This document shows, one piece after another, positions 17,296 to 26,020 of a stretch of DNA of 64,000 nucleotides. Source of the stretch: Paenibacillaceae bacterium (GTDB lineage: Bacteria; Bacillota; Bacilli; Paenibacillales; Paenibacillaceae); contig REGQ01000027.1 in assembly GCA_004134985.1 (NCBI GenBank), positions 27,891 through 91,890 on the forward strand, in the 5' to 3' direction. Every line of letters starts with the position of its first letter. Position 1 is the stretch's first letter. Made by a program: the position numbers and the translations under genes. The notes under the pieces were generated by a model that did not search any database, was not told the origin of the DNA, and was given only the letters and a program-made list of their open reading frames with translations.

Positions 17296-20200
17296 ATGGA
17301 CTGGGATAAATACAACCAATATTTTAAGGAGTTAAAGGATAAAGTAGAAGGCTTGCAACTGGAAGAACGGCATCGGGAGTTGGCCGATAAGCTTGTGGAA
17401 GCAGCGTCAGGCCGCTATTGCCCCCCGGAGCTTAAGTTGGAAATTGAGGTGCTTCTGGAGAAGATTACGGGCGGGGAGGAAAGCGAGCTGTTCCGGCCGG
17501 TCGCTCAATTAGTCGGGCAACTGCTTGATGACGAGTATGGTCAAGTTGTCGATTATATAATTACTCATGCTGTGGAGTATCCTTACAGCACCGGCTATTA
17601 TAGAAGACCTTACCGCACTACGGTGCTTAAAGAACATATGGGGCAAATATTGACCAAAGTGATCTCGCTTGTACATTTGCACAAAATCAACTTTTCTGTA
17701 CTTGATTACTTAACGATGCCGGTGTACGAAGCGTTGGAGGATTACTATGTTTCGTCAGGGGCGATCAACGATATCATTGCATTTGAAATTGATAAAGGCA
17801 ACGATGCTGTATTGCGTGCGCTGCATAATGTTATCTATGGTGATAACAATACTGCGCTTCTGAGCGGCCAGATGATATCCGGAATATTCCAAAGCCACAA
17901 TGAGCAAGCTTACCGCATGATCGGTGAATTGCTGGTCGCCGCCCGGCTGCAGGAGGGATTGCGCCAAAGCATTGTTGAGCGGATGGATCAAGGGACACTG
18001 GCGGCAATGATCTACATGCTCGAAGTCATCAATACCCATGATCTGGGCCGTTTCAGCTCGGTGGTGCGAGCGCTGGACGTATGGACAGGACTTGGACTGG
18101 AGGCTGCTAACGGGCGCGTAGCGAAGCAATGCTTGACTTGCGCAGCGCACGCACTGACAGATGAAGCGCTGCGTGAGAAGTGGCTCACCAGCAGCAATAC
18201 AATTGAAATCTATATGAGCCTGTGGGCTGAAGCCGTTCATGACGAGCATGCTCTGCCTGCCAAGATCAAACAGGTTATGGATGGAACAGAAGATTATCGC
18301 AAAATTGTCGCCCAGTACGTTGTTTCCCAAAGCCAGAACGAGGCGCTTAGCTTCAAGATTGCCGCCCAGTCGCTTGAGGAGCACAATCAGGAGCTCCAGT
18401 ACCTGATTATTATGAATTATAAACCGAATTACTCCTACAGATGGGTGGAATCGAACGGCAAGCATATTCATGAGCTTGAGTTGACACGTCGTCCAGAGCT
18501 TGAAGACGAGCAGCTGCGCAAGGCGCATTTCGAGGCATTTGACCGCATGCTCCAGCAGATGGGCAAGAAAGATCTGACCAAGCAGTCCCAAGTGTTCGAC
18601 TGGATGTATATTACGCTTTCCACCGACATGATTGCCAAAAAAATGCTGTATTTGGCCGCTTATGATATGAACCGGGACTGGATTGTGCACATGATTGAGC
18701 ATCGCGATTTGTTCACTCCGGATGTGCGCGGAGACCTGCTTAAACTTTTTATGCCGTCGCCGCATCATCCAAGACAGCGGGAATTTATTATCGGCAGCCT
18801 TGCTGACAAGAGCATGGCAAACCGGGAATTTGCCCTCGTTCAAGCGGGCTTATTGGATCTGCAGGATCATGAATTTACAGCGATTGCAAACTTGCTTAAG
18901 TTAAAAACCGGGACGCTGCGTCAGAGCGCAATTCAACTGTTGCTTAGGCAGCCGGCAGACGATTTGCACCGTGTCATTGGAGAACTGCTGCAGAGCCGCA
19001 ATGAATTGCAGCGTTTGGCGGCACTTGAAATGCTGAACGAAATGAAGGAGAACGAAGCGCTGGCAGACCAGTACAAGCGGTGGGAAGCAGAGGTATTATC
19101 GATCTCCAATGCAACAGAGAAGGAGCAGCTGCTGATTGCCAAGTTGCAGCAGCAGGTGCAATATAGCAAGGCAAACGGCTTTGGCCTCTACGATCCTGGG
19201 AGTGTGGTCAATGTATTCAAGCGGGTACAGGAACCGCTGGCGAGCCTTGCCAAGGTTAAAGCCCATTTCACGATGGGCACGGAACAGATTCTGTCGTTTC
19301 TCAGTGGGTTGAGCGAACGGATTCATACGCATCGCAATTACGAGTATGAGTATGAGACCTACCTTCAGGAAAAGGTCAAGGTGCTGCTCGGCGACCAATT
19401 GGTGGCATTAAAACGGCACTATGATCCGAAGGACGGGCTATCCGCTTTAGAGCGCTACCCGCTTGCCGAAGTATGGCAAAGTTATATATTGGAGAGCGGA
19501 CTGGCGGTGTCGGAATTGCTGCAGATCGCCTTTTATCTTGAAGCAGAGCATCATTACCAATATTACACCCATGCACTAAGCGAGTGGCAATATTCCTACA
19601 TTGAACGGGCAGAAGGCTGGCGCAGACAATTTATGGAGCAGCTGTTCCCGATGGAAGTGTTGTGCGACATTCAGAGCGCATTCCAGAAGCTGCCCTATAA
19701 CGACGCGGTGAAGATACTGGTATCCGCTGCACTCGATGATAGTGATAAGAAAGTTAAATTTCAATTGGCAAGCGATGTGCTGCAGCAGATCATCCATTCG
19801 TTTCCTGAGGATGCAATGGAGAAAGAAACTCGGCTGCTGGACAATTTTGTGGACGAATGGGACGACTGGACACGCCAAAATGTTTATGATGATGAATCCT
19901 TCGCTGTGTATTTCCGACTGTTCTATCAGTTGTATGCGATACATCAATATGAGCGCTCCTACCATTCGTTGCATGAATATGCACGAGCTTATGAATTAAA
20001 GCTGGTTGATGCAGATTTTATCTACCAAGAACTGCTTGGACGGCCTGGCAGTTCGAATTTCATACGGCAAATCACTAATTTGAACCGTGAGGAATTAAAG
20101 GAGCAGCCGCTGTTGGTTGATTTCAAAACCGCTGCCGTCCAGCGTATTTTGGAAATTGAGCTGAACAGAGGGGATTTGGCCACAGCGGTAACCGCGCATG

Positions 20201-22239
20201 CCATGGCCATTCAACGGATTGATGGGGCAGCTTATTTTGTTCGCATCTTGGCAGGTCTGGACAAAGAGTCTTTCGTCCGCGGATACATTTACAGCTATAA
20301 TGGCGATGCAACGAAGAAAGAAATCTTCAGTCATCTGCTTAAAGTATGCTATCCGCTGGAAGGAGAAGACGAAGCGCTGCTGGGGCAGCTGCTTCAGGAG
20401 CGTTCGATTACCGATGAACGACTGCTGGAAGCAGCGATGTATGCACCGCAGTGGGTGGAGATTATCTCGCGTTATTTGGGCTGGAACGGATTGCGCAGTG
20501 CTGCGTGGTATTTTCATGCTCATATTAATGAGTCATTTTCGGCGGAGAAAGAAACGATTGTGGCCCATTTCTCGCCGATTGAGTCTAAGGACTTCAATGA
20601 TGGCGCCTTTGATTTGAAGTGGTTTAAAGAGGCTTACGAAGAGCTGGGGGAACTGAAGTTTGATGTCCTCTACCAATGCGCCAAATATATTTCAGCAGGG
20701 GCGAATCATCGGCGCTCGCAGCTGTTTGCTGATGCTGTGCTAGGGCGTTTAACGCTAGTGGAAATGAAGCAATCGACAGCGGACAAACGGAACAAGGATC
20801 ATCTGCTGAGCTATGGCCTGATTCCGTTGGCCGAGGAGCCGCAGCGTTGGTCAGATTTGCTTGAGCGTTATGAATTCATCCAGCAATTTCTTAAAGAAAG
20901 CAAAACGTTTGGCGCACAGCGGCGAGCGAGCGAGGCGAAGACGGCAAGCATTGCCCTTGACAACCTGGCTCGGAATGCCGGTTATGCGGATGTCGTCCGG
21001 ATGACTTGGGATTTGGAGAGCAGCAAGATCGACGAGGTACGGGCAGTTTTTGAACCTGTTGATTTGGACGGACTGACCGCTCGGCTGACAGTGACAGCTT
21101 CCGGATTAACCGAGCTGCAGATCGAACGCGGCGGCAAAAGCTTGAAATCAGTGCCTGCAAGCCACAAGAAGCATCCTTATATTATTGAGCTTAAAGAGAC
21201 GCAATCGGCGCTCAAAGACCAATACAGGCGAGCCAAATCTGCATTGGAAAAAGCGATGGAGAGCAGCAGTGTTTTCAAGAGGCAGGAGATTGACCGTCTG
21301 CTGCAAAATCCGGTCATTGCTCCTCTTCTATCCGTACTGGTATTTGGCAGGGATAATGACCTGGGCTTTTATACTGACGGCATGCTGACAGCTCCGGGCG
21401 GTGAACGATATCCCGTAGAGCAGCCGGAGGAAGAACTGGTCATTGCCCATCCGCTTCATCTGTATCAGAGCGGCAGGTGGAGCGAATATCAGCAGGAATT
21501 GTTTGAAAAGCAGATCATGCAGCCTTTCAAGCAAGTATTCCGGGAGCTGTATATGCCTAATGAAGATGAATTGAGCAGCAGCACCGCTTCCCGCAGATAT
21601 GCCGGTCATCAGGTGCAGCCGCGCAAAGCGGCAGCCTTGCTCAAAAACCGGATGTGGACGGTAAGCTACGAGGAAGGACTGCAGAAGGTATACTACAAAG
21701 ATAATATTATTGTAAGTATTTATGCACTGGCAGACTGGTTTTCGCCATCCGATGTGGAAAGCCCGACACTGGAGACCGTTCGATTCTTTGACCGGAAAAC
21801 GTATAAGGGGCTCGATATCAAGACGATTCCTCCGCTCATTTTCAGTGAAGTAATGCGCGATGTCGATCTTGTGGTCAGTGTCGCCCATGTGGGCGGTGTA
21901 GATCCGGAGGCCAGTCTGACGACAATCGCTATGCGTCAAGCGATTGTCCGCGAGACGCTGCGGCTTATGAAAATCGACAATGTTGTGCTGGAGGGCAATC
22001 ATGCCAGAATTAGCGGCAAGCTTGGGGAGTACAGTGTTCATTTGGGCAGTGCAGTGGCCTATAAGCAAGCTGCAGGCGCCTTGTCTATTCTCCCGGTGCA
22101 TGGACAGCATCGCGGGAAGCTGTTTTTGCCGTTTGTAGATGAAGATCCGAAGACCGCTGAGGTGGTTTCCAAAATTGTACTGCTGGCACAGGATACCGCC
22201 ATTAAAGATCCGCAGATTTTATCCCAGTTGCGCTCATAA
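17296..22239 (+). CDS. Giant DUF4132-type protein, 1647 residues
   Basis: A soluble protein of 1647 residues without signal peptide or membrane helix. The first 1100 or so residues are almost entirely helical, with HEAT/armadillo-like spacing (for example RQSAIQLLLRQ, then RLAALEMLNEM). From about 1280 the sequence (ALKDQYRRAKSALEKAME, then LQNPVIAPLLSVLVFG) matches my memory of DUF4132, known from E. coli YehI/MolR-type proteins. The end (HRGKLFLPFVDEDPKTAEVV) matches the companion C-terminal domain named DUF7737; the N-terminal part may be DUF5724. The biochemical function of these domains is unknown. The start is the ATG behind AAGGGGAGA rather than an earlier in-frame TTG. The preceding small gene and the following beta-rich gene appear cotranscribed. 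Confidence 0.85.
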   Translation: MDWDKYNQYFKELKDKVEGLQLEERHRELADKLVEAASGRYCPPELKLEIEVLLEKITGGEESELFRPVAQLVGQLLDDEYGQVVDYIITHAVEYPYSTGYYRRPYRTTVLKEHMGQILTKVISLVHLHKINFSVLDYLTMPVYEALEDYYVSSGAINDIIAFEIDKGNDAVLRALHNVIYGDNNTALLSGQMISGIFQSHNEQAYRMIGELLVAARLQEGLRQSIVERMDQGTLAAMIYMLEVINTHDLGRFSSVVRALDVWTGLGLEAANGRVAKQCLTCAAHALTDEALREKWLTSSNTIEIYMSLWAEAVHDEHALPAKIKQVMDGTEDYRKIVAQYVVSQSQNEALSFKIAAQSLEEHNQELQYLIIMNYKPNYSYRWVESNGKHIHELELTRRPELEDEQLRKAHFEAFDRMLQQMGKKDLTKQSQVFDWMYITLSTDMIAKKMLYLAAYDMNRDWIVHMIEHRDLFTPDVRGDLLKLFMPSPHHPRQREFIIGSLADKSMANREFALVQAGLLDLQDHEFTAIANLLKLKTGTLRQSAIQLLLRQPADDLHRVIGELLQSRNELQRLAALEMLNEMKENEALADQYKRWEAEVLSISNATEKEQLLIAKLQQQVQYSKANGFGLYDPGSVVNVFKRVQEPLASLAKVKAHFTMGTEQILSFLSGLSERIHTHRNYEYEYETYLQEKVKVLLGDQLVALKRHYDPKDGLSALERYPLAEVWQSYILESGLAVSELLQIAFYLEAEHHYQYYTHALSEWQYSYIERAEGWRRQFMEQLFPMEVLCDIQSAFQKLPYNDAVKILVSAALDDSDKKVKFQLASDVLQQIIHSFPEDAMEKETRLLDNFVDEWDDWTRQNVYDDESFAVYFRLFYQLYAIHQYERSYHSLHEYARAYELKLVDADFIYQELLGRPGSSNFIRQITNLNREELKEQPLLVDFKTAAVQRILEIELNRGDLATAVTAHAMAIQRIDGAAYFVRILAGLDKESFVRGYIYSYNGDATKKEIFSHLLKVCYPLEGEDEALLGQLLQERSITDERLLEAAMYAPQWVEIISRYLGWNGLRSAAWYFHAHINESFSAEKETIVAHFSPIESKDFNDGAFDLKWFKEAYEELGELKFDVLYQCAKYISAGANHRRSQLFADAVLGRLTLVEMKQSTADKRNKDHLLSYGLIPLAEEPQRWSDLLERYEFIQQFLKESKTFGAQRRASEAKTASIALDNLARNAGYADVVRMTWDLESSKIDEVRAVFEPVDLDGLTARLTVTASGLTELQIERGGKSLKSVPASHKKHPYIIELKETQSALKDQYRRAKSALEKAMESSSVFKRQEIDRLLQNPVIAPLLSVLVFGRDNDLGFYTDGMLTAPGGERYPVEQPEEELVIAHPLHLYQSGRWSEYQQELFEKQIMQPFKQVFRELYMPNEDELSSSTASRRYAGHQVQPRKAAALLKNRMWTVSYEEGLQKVYYKDNIIVSIYALADWFSPSDVESPTLETVRFFDRKTYKGLDIKTIPPLIFSEVMRDVDLVVSVAHVGGVDPEASLTTIAMRQAIVRETLRLMKIDNVVLEGNHARISGKLGEYSVHLGSAVAYKQAAGALSILPVHGQHRGKLFLPFVDEDPKTAEVVSKIVLLAQDTAIKDPQILSQLRS

Positions 22240-22280
22240 TGTGGGCACCTTAATGAGGAGATTCTAAGGAGGGATTGACG

Positions 22281-23390
22281 ATGGAAGAACTGCTTCATCA
22301 GCCCAAGCTGGTTAGTTCGGAAAGGCTGGCATATCCATTCGGCTGGGTGCAGATGATCAGCAATCAGCACGGCATTTCATCCCGATCGCAGATCGGATCG
22401 GACGAAGGCGTCGTTGTTGCAGCGTATGTGTATGATGCGAAAGAACAATATAAAGTTGTTTATTTTGCGCTCACCAGTGCAGGAGAGTTGACGCATGCAT
22501 GGCATGAAACCGAAGGTCTGCTGCCTGAACTTTTCAACAGCCCGGAGCGCGATATATGGACGTCGCTGGAGACGCTCTCGGAGCGTGGTATAACCCTTCC
22601 ACTGCATGATCGCAAGGGTCAGCCCGCCCAGAAAGGGGCGCGATCCTTCGCTGGACATTACATCGGAAATCAGGGCGATTTCGCCCTGTTTCATGATACG
22701 GATTTCTTCGATGGCAACAAACCAGACAAGCTGCTCAAAGTGGAGTTCAGAAATGGACAGTATTACGGGAGGAAGGCAATAAAGCTGCCGCTGCCTTCCA
22801 ATAACCGGATCTATCCTGATAGCCTGGGAAACGGGCTGCAACTGATGGCATGGGAAGGTGATGAACTGCTGCACCGCCAGGTGAACCTGAGCGGCGAGAT
22901 TATTGCGAATCGCAAGTTGGCATTGGGCGAACCTTGTCACTTCCAAATCGTCCATGCTGATTTTCATGGGCAATCAACGCTGATCGCAATTGAAGGCAAT
23001 CACTTGAAATTAGTAACGATTGAAGCAAATGGCGTAGTAGAGAGCGAGCGGATCTTGTATACTCATTCATCGGAGCTGTACAACCTGTGGGAGCCGGAAC
23101 GGTTGAATGAAACGACGTTTGCGGTCCGATTGAATTTTGAAGAAGGCAATGGCTGGGCGGTAATTCACCAAGGTGAATTGCAAGCTTGCTACTTGCATAT
23201 TGAATCTTCGCGCTACATCGATATAGTCACGAATGCGGTCATTGAACTGCCCGCCCAAACGATGATTTTGGCCGAGTTGACGCGCTGCGGTGCAGAGGGC
23301 TACTGTGTGACGGTCTACCCTGCTGAGTCTAACAAGCAAGCCCGCGGCCAGTTGTTTATCATTTACATGCAATTGGAATCATTGGTATAA
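22281..23390 (+). CDS. Beta-rich protein of unknown function, third gene of the DUF4132 operon
   Basis: A 369-residue soluble protein with no family I recognise. Alternating hydrophobic strands and turns dominate (FALFHDTDFFDG, GLQLMAWEGDELLHRQVNL, LIAIEGNHLKLVTIEANG), a pattern seen in beta-propellers or other all-beta scaffolds. There is no signal peptide, metal-binding or nucleotide-binding motif. The ATG stands eight bases after AGGAGG; an adjacent TTG six bases earlier is too close to that site. Only 41 bases separate it from the DUF4132 gene, so joint transcription and a joint role are inferred. Confidence 0.8.
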   Translation: MEELLHQPKLVSSERLAYPFGWVQMISNQHGISSRSQIGSDEGVVVAAYVYDAKEQYKVVYFALTSAGELTHAWHETEGLLPELFNSPERDIWTSLETLSERGITLPLHDRKGQPAQKGARSFAGHYIGNQGDFALFHDTDFFDGNKPDKLLKVEFRNGQYYGRKAIKLPLPSNNRIYPDSLGNGLQLMAWEGDELLHRQVNLSGEIIANRKLALGEPCHFQIVHADFHGQSTLIAIEGNHLKLVTIEANGVVESERILYTHSSELYNLWEPERLNETTFAVRLNFEEGNGWAVIHQGELQACYLHIESSRYIDIVTNAVIELPAQTMILAELTRCGAEGYCVTVYPAESNKQARGQLFIIYMQLESLV

Positions 23391-23436
23391 GCGCGGGAAA
23401 ATTGTTTGCAAGGCAAAACACCCCCACATCGTCTGG

Positions 23437-23476
23437 GAGGGACTGCCCCTGAATTACAAACAGGGAGCAGTCCCTC
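23437..23476. terminator. Hairpin between the DUF4132 operon and the convergent DUF368 gene
   Basis: GGGACTGC-C-CCTG pairs with CAGG-GA-GCAGTCCC around a 9-base loop. A T-rich tail is weak on both sides, so it is a likely but unproven terminator for both convergent units. Confidence 0.55.
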
Positions 23477-23518
23477 TTGACGAAGGAGGGGGTTATTTTC
23501 ATAGAATGTTAGGCTAGT

Positions 23519-24334
23519 CTAGTCATGTGAAATTCTGCCCAGCAGCACTGCAACGATGACGCCTGCTGCCAGCGCAAAGATTGAGCTGAGCCACAACGCC
23601 GAACTTAACGGGACGCCGGGAAAGACGACAATGGCGGCGCCAAGCACCATGCCAATGACAACAGCGTAAGTGCCGACCGTGAACTTGTTGAGGAACAGAT
23701 GAACCAATTTGCTGGTCAGGACAATCCCGATAACGACGCCGGCGCCTACGACCGCAATAATCGGCAGATGCAGATCTTTGAGCGCTGCAATGATCGTAGG
23801 ATACAACCCGAGCAGCAGGAATACGAACGTGCCGCTTACTCCTGGCAAGATGAGCGCTGCGCTCGCAAGCCAGCCTGCAAAAAACAGGAAGAGATATTCG
23901 TTAAACGATGGATTCGAAAGCACTGCGCTTCCTTCTTCGGGACGCAGCAGACCGAATGAGATCATAAGAATGACAGCGGCTGCCAGCAGAATATAGTGAC
24001 CTGGGGTGAAAGTTTTGCGATAATCGACGCTTTTCAATAAATAAGGAATAATACCGAGAATCAGTCCAATGAAAAAATAATAGGTAGGCTGTTCCGCATT
24101 ATTGAGCAGCCAGTCCATCACACGGCTAAAGCCGAAGATCGCCGCTACCATGCCAAGGCCGACCGGGATCAGGTAGAGAACATGTTTTTTCCATTCCTTG
24201 CTGAACAAACCATTGATCGCTTCCAGCAATTTATGATAGATACCGAGAATAACCGCCATTGTCCCGCCGCTGATGCCCGGAATCAAATCCGTCGTCCCCA
24301 TCAGGGCGCCTCGCCAAAGATTACGCCACTCCAA
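23519..24334 (-). CDS. DUF368 membrane protein, PopT-type undecaprenyl phosphate transporter
   Basis: A 271-residue membrane protein with about eight to nine hydrophobic segments. The DUF368 signatures are GTTDLIPGISGGTMAVILG near the N-terminus and the inverted-repeat counterpart ALILPGVSGTFVFLLLG in the middle. Published work on DUF368 (PopT) and DedA (UptA) proteins assigns them to recycling undecaprenyl phosphate across the membrane for cell-wall synthesis; I infer the same here. TTG at 24334, six bases after GAGGTG, is preferred over the GTG that forms part of that site. It is a single gene convergent with the DUF4132 operon. Confidence 0.88.
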   Translation of the reverse strand: MEWRNLWRGALMGTTDLIPGISGGTMAVILGIYHKLLEAINGLFSKEWKKHVLYLIPVGLGMVAAIFGFSRVMDWLLNNAEQPTYYFFIGLILGIIPYLLKSVDYRKTFTPGHYILLAAAVILMISFGLLRPEEGSAVLSNPSFNEYLFLFFAGWLASAALILPGVSGTFVFLLLGLYPTIIAALKDLHLPIIAVVGAGVVIGIVLTSKLVHLFLNKFTVGTYAVVIGMVLGAAIVVFPGVPLSSALWLSSIFALAAGVIVAVLLGRISHD

Positions 24335-24481
24335 AGCTTGCACCTCTTCTCATATAATTTCCTTTTCCATTTATATCATGCCGGGAACAAAAAAGCTACT
24401 TGTCCGGACAGCGGGTGAATAACCACAGTCAAATGAGCGGGGCAGGTTGATAATCCCGGTGAAGTATCCCAACCATTGATA

Positions 24482-24490
24482 TGGTATAAT
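24482..24490 (+). promoter_or_regulatory. Extended -10 promoter for the TIM-barrel isomerase
   Basis: TGGTATAAT gives a perfect extended -10 element about 28 bases before the start codon; no good -35 box is present at normal spacing. An apparent longer reading frame starting at 24476 would overlap this promoter. Confidence 0.65.
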
Positions 24491-24517
24491 TGCAGTATTG
24501 AAAGGGAGGCGACCAGG

Positions 24518-25282
24518 TTGAAACTAACGAATATCGCTGCACAATTGTACACCGTCCGGGAGTTTACCAAGACGGCTGAGGATTTGAAGGAAACGCTTCG
24601 CAAAATTAAGGAGATCGGCTACGCCGGCGTACAGGTATCCGCCATCGGTCCAATTGACCCGGAGCAAGTGAAAGCGCTTGCCGATGAATATGGCTTGGCC
24701 ATTTGCGCTACTCATGTCAGCTTTGATCGCTTGAAGAATGATATCGAGCAAGTGATTCAAGAACATAAACTATGGGGTTGCACCTATGTGGGACTGGGCA
24801 GTATTCCTCAGGAATATCGCGGTTCTGCGGAAACCTACGAAGCATTTGTCAAAGCTTCGGCCCCGATCGTAGAGCGGCTGCATGAGGCAGGGCTGCAATT
24901 CGTATATCACAATCATAAATTTGAATTCGAAAAGTTCGCCGATGGCCGTCGCGGTATGGACATTCTGTTCGATGAGACAAACGCGCAGGCATTCGGATTT
25001 GAGCTGGATCTTTACTGGGTTCATGCGGGCGGAGCCAATCCGGCTGACTGGATTGAACGGTCGCGCGGCAGAATGGGCGTTGTCCATTTGAAGGATATGG
25101 CGATCGTCGATGACCAGCAAGTATTTGCCGAAATTGGCGAAGGCAACATGAATTACGCGCAGCTGATTGAAGCTTGCCGCTCAATCGATGTGGAGTGGTA
25201 CATTGTCGAGCAGGATGTCTGCCGCCGCGATCCATTCGAAAGTTTGGCGATCAGCTTCCGCAAGCTTCAAAGCCTGTTATAG
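24518..25282 (+). CDS. Sugar phosphate isomerase/epimerase (xylose isomerase-like TIM barrel)
   Basis: A 254-residue member of the AP-endonuclease-2/xylose-isomerase-like superfamily. Typical parts are AAQLYTVREF at the first strand, GYAGVQVSA, ICATHVSFD, QFVYHNHKFEFE with the metal-binding His region, DLYWVHAGG, and VHLKDMAIVDDQQVFAEIGE. The last strand has YIVEQDVC. Metal ligands (Glu, Asp, His, Glu) are in place, so it is probably active on an unidentified sugar or inositol derivative. TTG eight bases after AAAGGGAGG is the chosen start. It forms a single-gene unit with its own promoter and terminator. Confidence 0.88.
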   Translation: MKLTNIAAQLYTVREFTKTAEDLKETLRKIKEIGYAGVQVSAIGPIDPEQVKALADEYGLAICATHVSFDRLKNDIEQVIQEHKLWGCTYVGLGSIPQEYRGSAETYEAFVKASAPIVERLHEAGLQFVYHNHKFEFEKFADGRRGMDILFDETNAQAFGFELDLYWVHAGGANPADWIERSRGRMGVVHLKDMAIVDDQQVFAEIGEGNMNYAQLIEACRSIDVEWYIVEQDVCRRDPFESLAISFRKLQSLL

Positions 25283-25321
25283 GATATAGGCGGCATAGAT
25301 GTCATAGCTGCATACTTAACG

Positions 25322-25352
25322 ATCGGTTCCGCCTTGCGGGGCCGATTTTTTT
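25322..25352 (+). terminator. Rho-independent terminator of the isomerase gene
   Basis: An 11-bp stem (ATCGGTTCCGC with GCGGGGCCGAT, two G-T pairs) and a CTT loop, followed directly by a run of Ts. Confidence 0.93.
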
Positions 25353-25526
25353 ATTGAGACGCTGGGCTGGTGGCGGAAATTTGCTGGGCTGGCGGACAGA
25401 GGATCGCTTATTCGTGACAAAAAGCAGCTTTTGGCGACTTTGGCGGACAGCAGCTGCGTTAAGCAGCTATAACATTCCACTTTCCAAGCGATTTTTAAGG
25501 ACTGGCGAAGGCAGCGCGTGCGAGTA

Positions 25527-25737
25527 GAATTCTAACGCTGATGAGCGGCGCTATTTGGGGAAATCCAGCCCCATAAATATTGTAAGGAAACTGAGCCACC
25601 TTATTTCTAGAAAATCGTATGATTTTAGCCGTTCGTGGGGGGGATAAGCGCTGTAGCAAGCGTTAGAGTTGCTAAAGGACCATTTGAGGCCATTTAAGAG
25701 CTGTGGCAAGCGTTAGCGCAGGATACCCACGAAATAA
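25527..25737. repeat. Interspersed repeat, copy A (about 210 bp)
   Basis: Matches copy B at 45133-45350. Both begin with GAATTCTAACGCTGATGAGC. Both contain an identical 31-base block (25587-25617 here) and a small hairpin AAAATC-GTAT-GATTTT. Both end with two direct sub-repeats TAAG[C/A]GCTGTxGCAAGCGTTAG spaced exactly 50 bases apart (25645 and 25695). No open reading frame or transposase is present. The preceding 170 bases (25356-25526) also hold short direct repeats built on GCTGGGCTGG and GGCGGACAG. I take it as a non-coding interspersed repeat, possibly a mobile miniature element. Confidence 0.8.
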
Positions 25738-25935
25738 AACTGTCCCAAGTACGCCAGTCGATCGCCGGCAACCAGTAACTGTCTTCAAGCATGCCATTGA
25801 TCGCGGCAAACCAGTAACATTCCTCAAGCATGCTAGTCGATCGCCGGCAACCAGTAACTGTCTTCAAGCATGCCCATCGATCGCCACCCAACCAGAACTG
25901 TCCTCATGCATGCCCATCGAGCGCCCCCTCCCAAC
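25738..25935. repeat. Five-unit 39-40 bp tandem repeat
   Basis: Units start at 25738, 25777, 25816, 25856 and 25896. Each has the pattern AAC(T)GTCcTCAAGCATGCC, then GTCGATCGCCGGCAACCAGT, with the last two units more diverged. Units follow one another without spacers, so this is a minisatellite rather than a CRISPR. It directly adjoins copy A of the interspersed repeat. Confidence 0.85.
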
Positions 25936-26020
25936 GTTTTAATAAATCTTTAGCTGCGCTTAAGCACAGGCAATGTACAATAAAAGATAGTGGAAACTAT
26001 TAGACGAAACGGAGCGCAAG

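Noticed and set aside
17755..22110. Several antisense frames over the DUF4132 gene
   Set aside because: All are fully contained in the giant gene, lack start signals, and are Cys/His/Gln-rich as expected for shadows.
25738..25935. CRISPR-like array
   Set aside because: Units of 39-40 bp follow one another directly, so there are no unique spacers. Units also diverge along the array and no cas gene is near.
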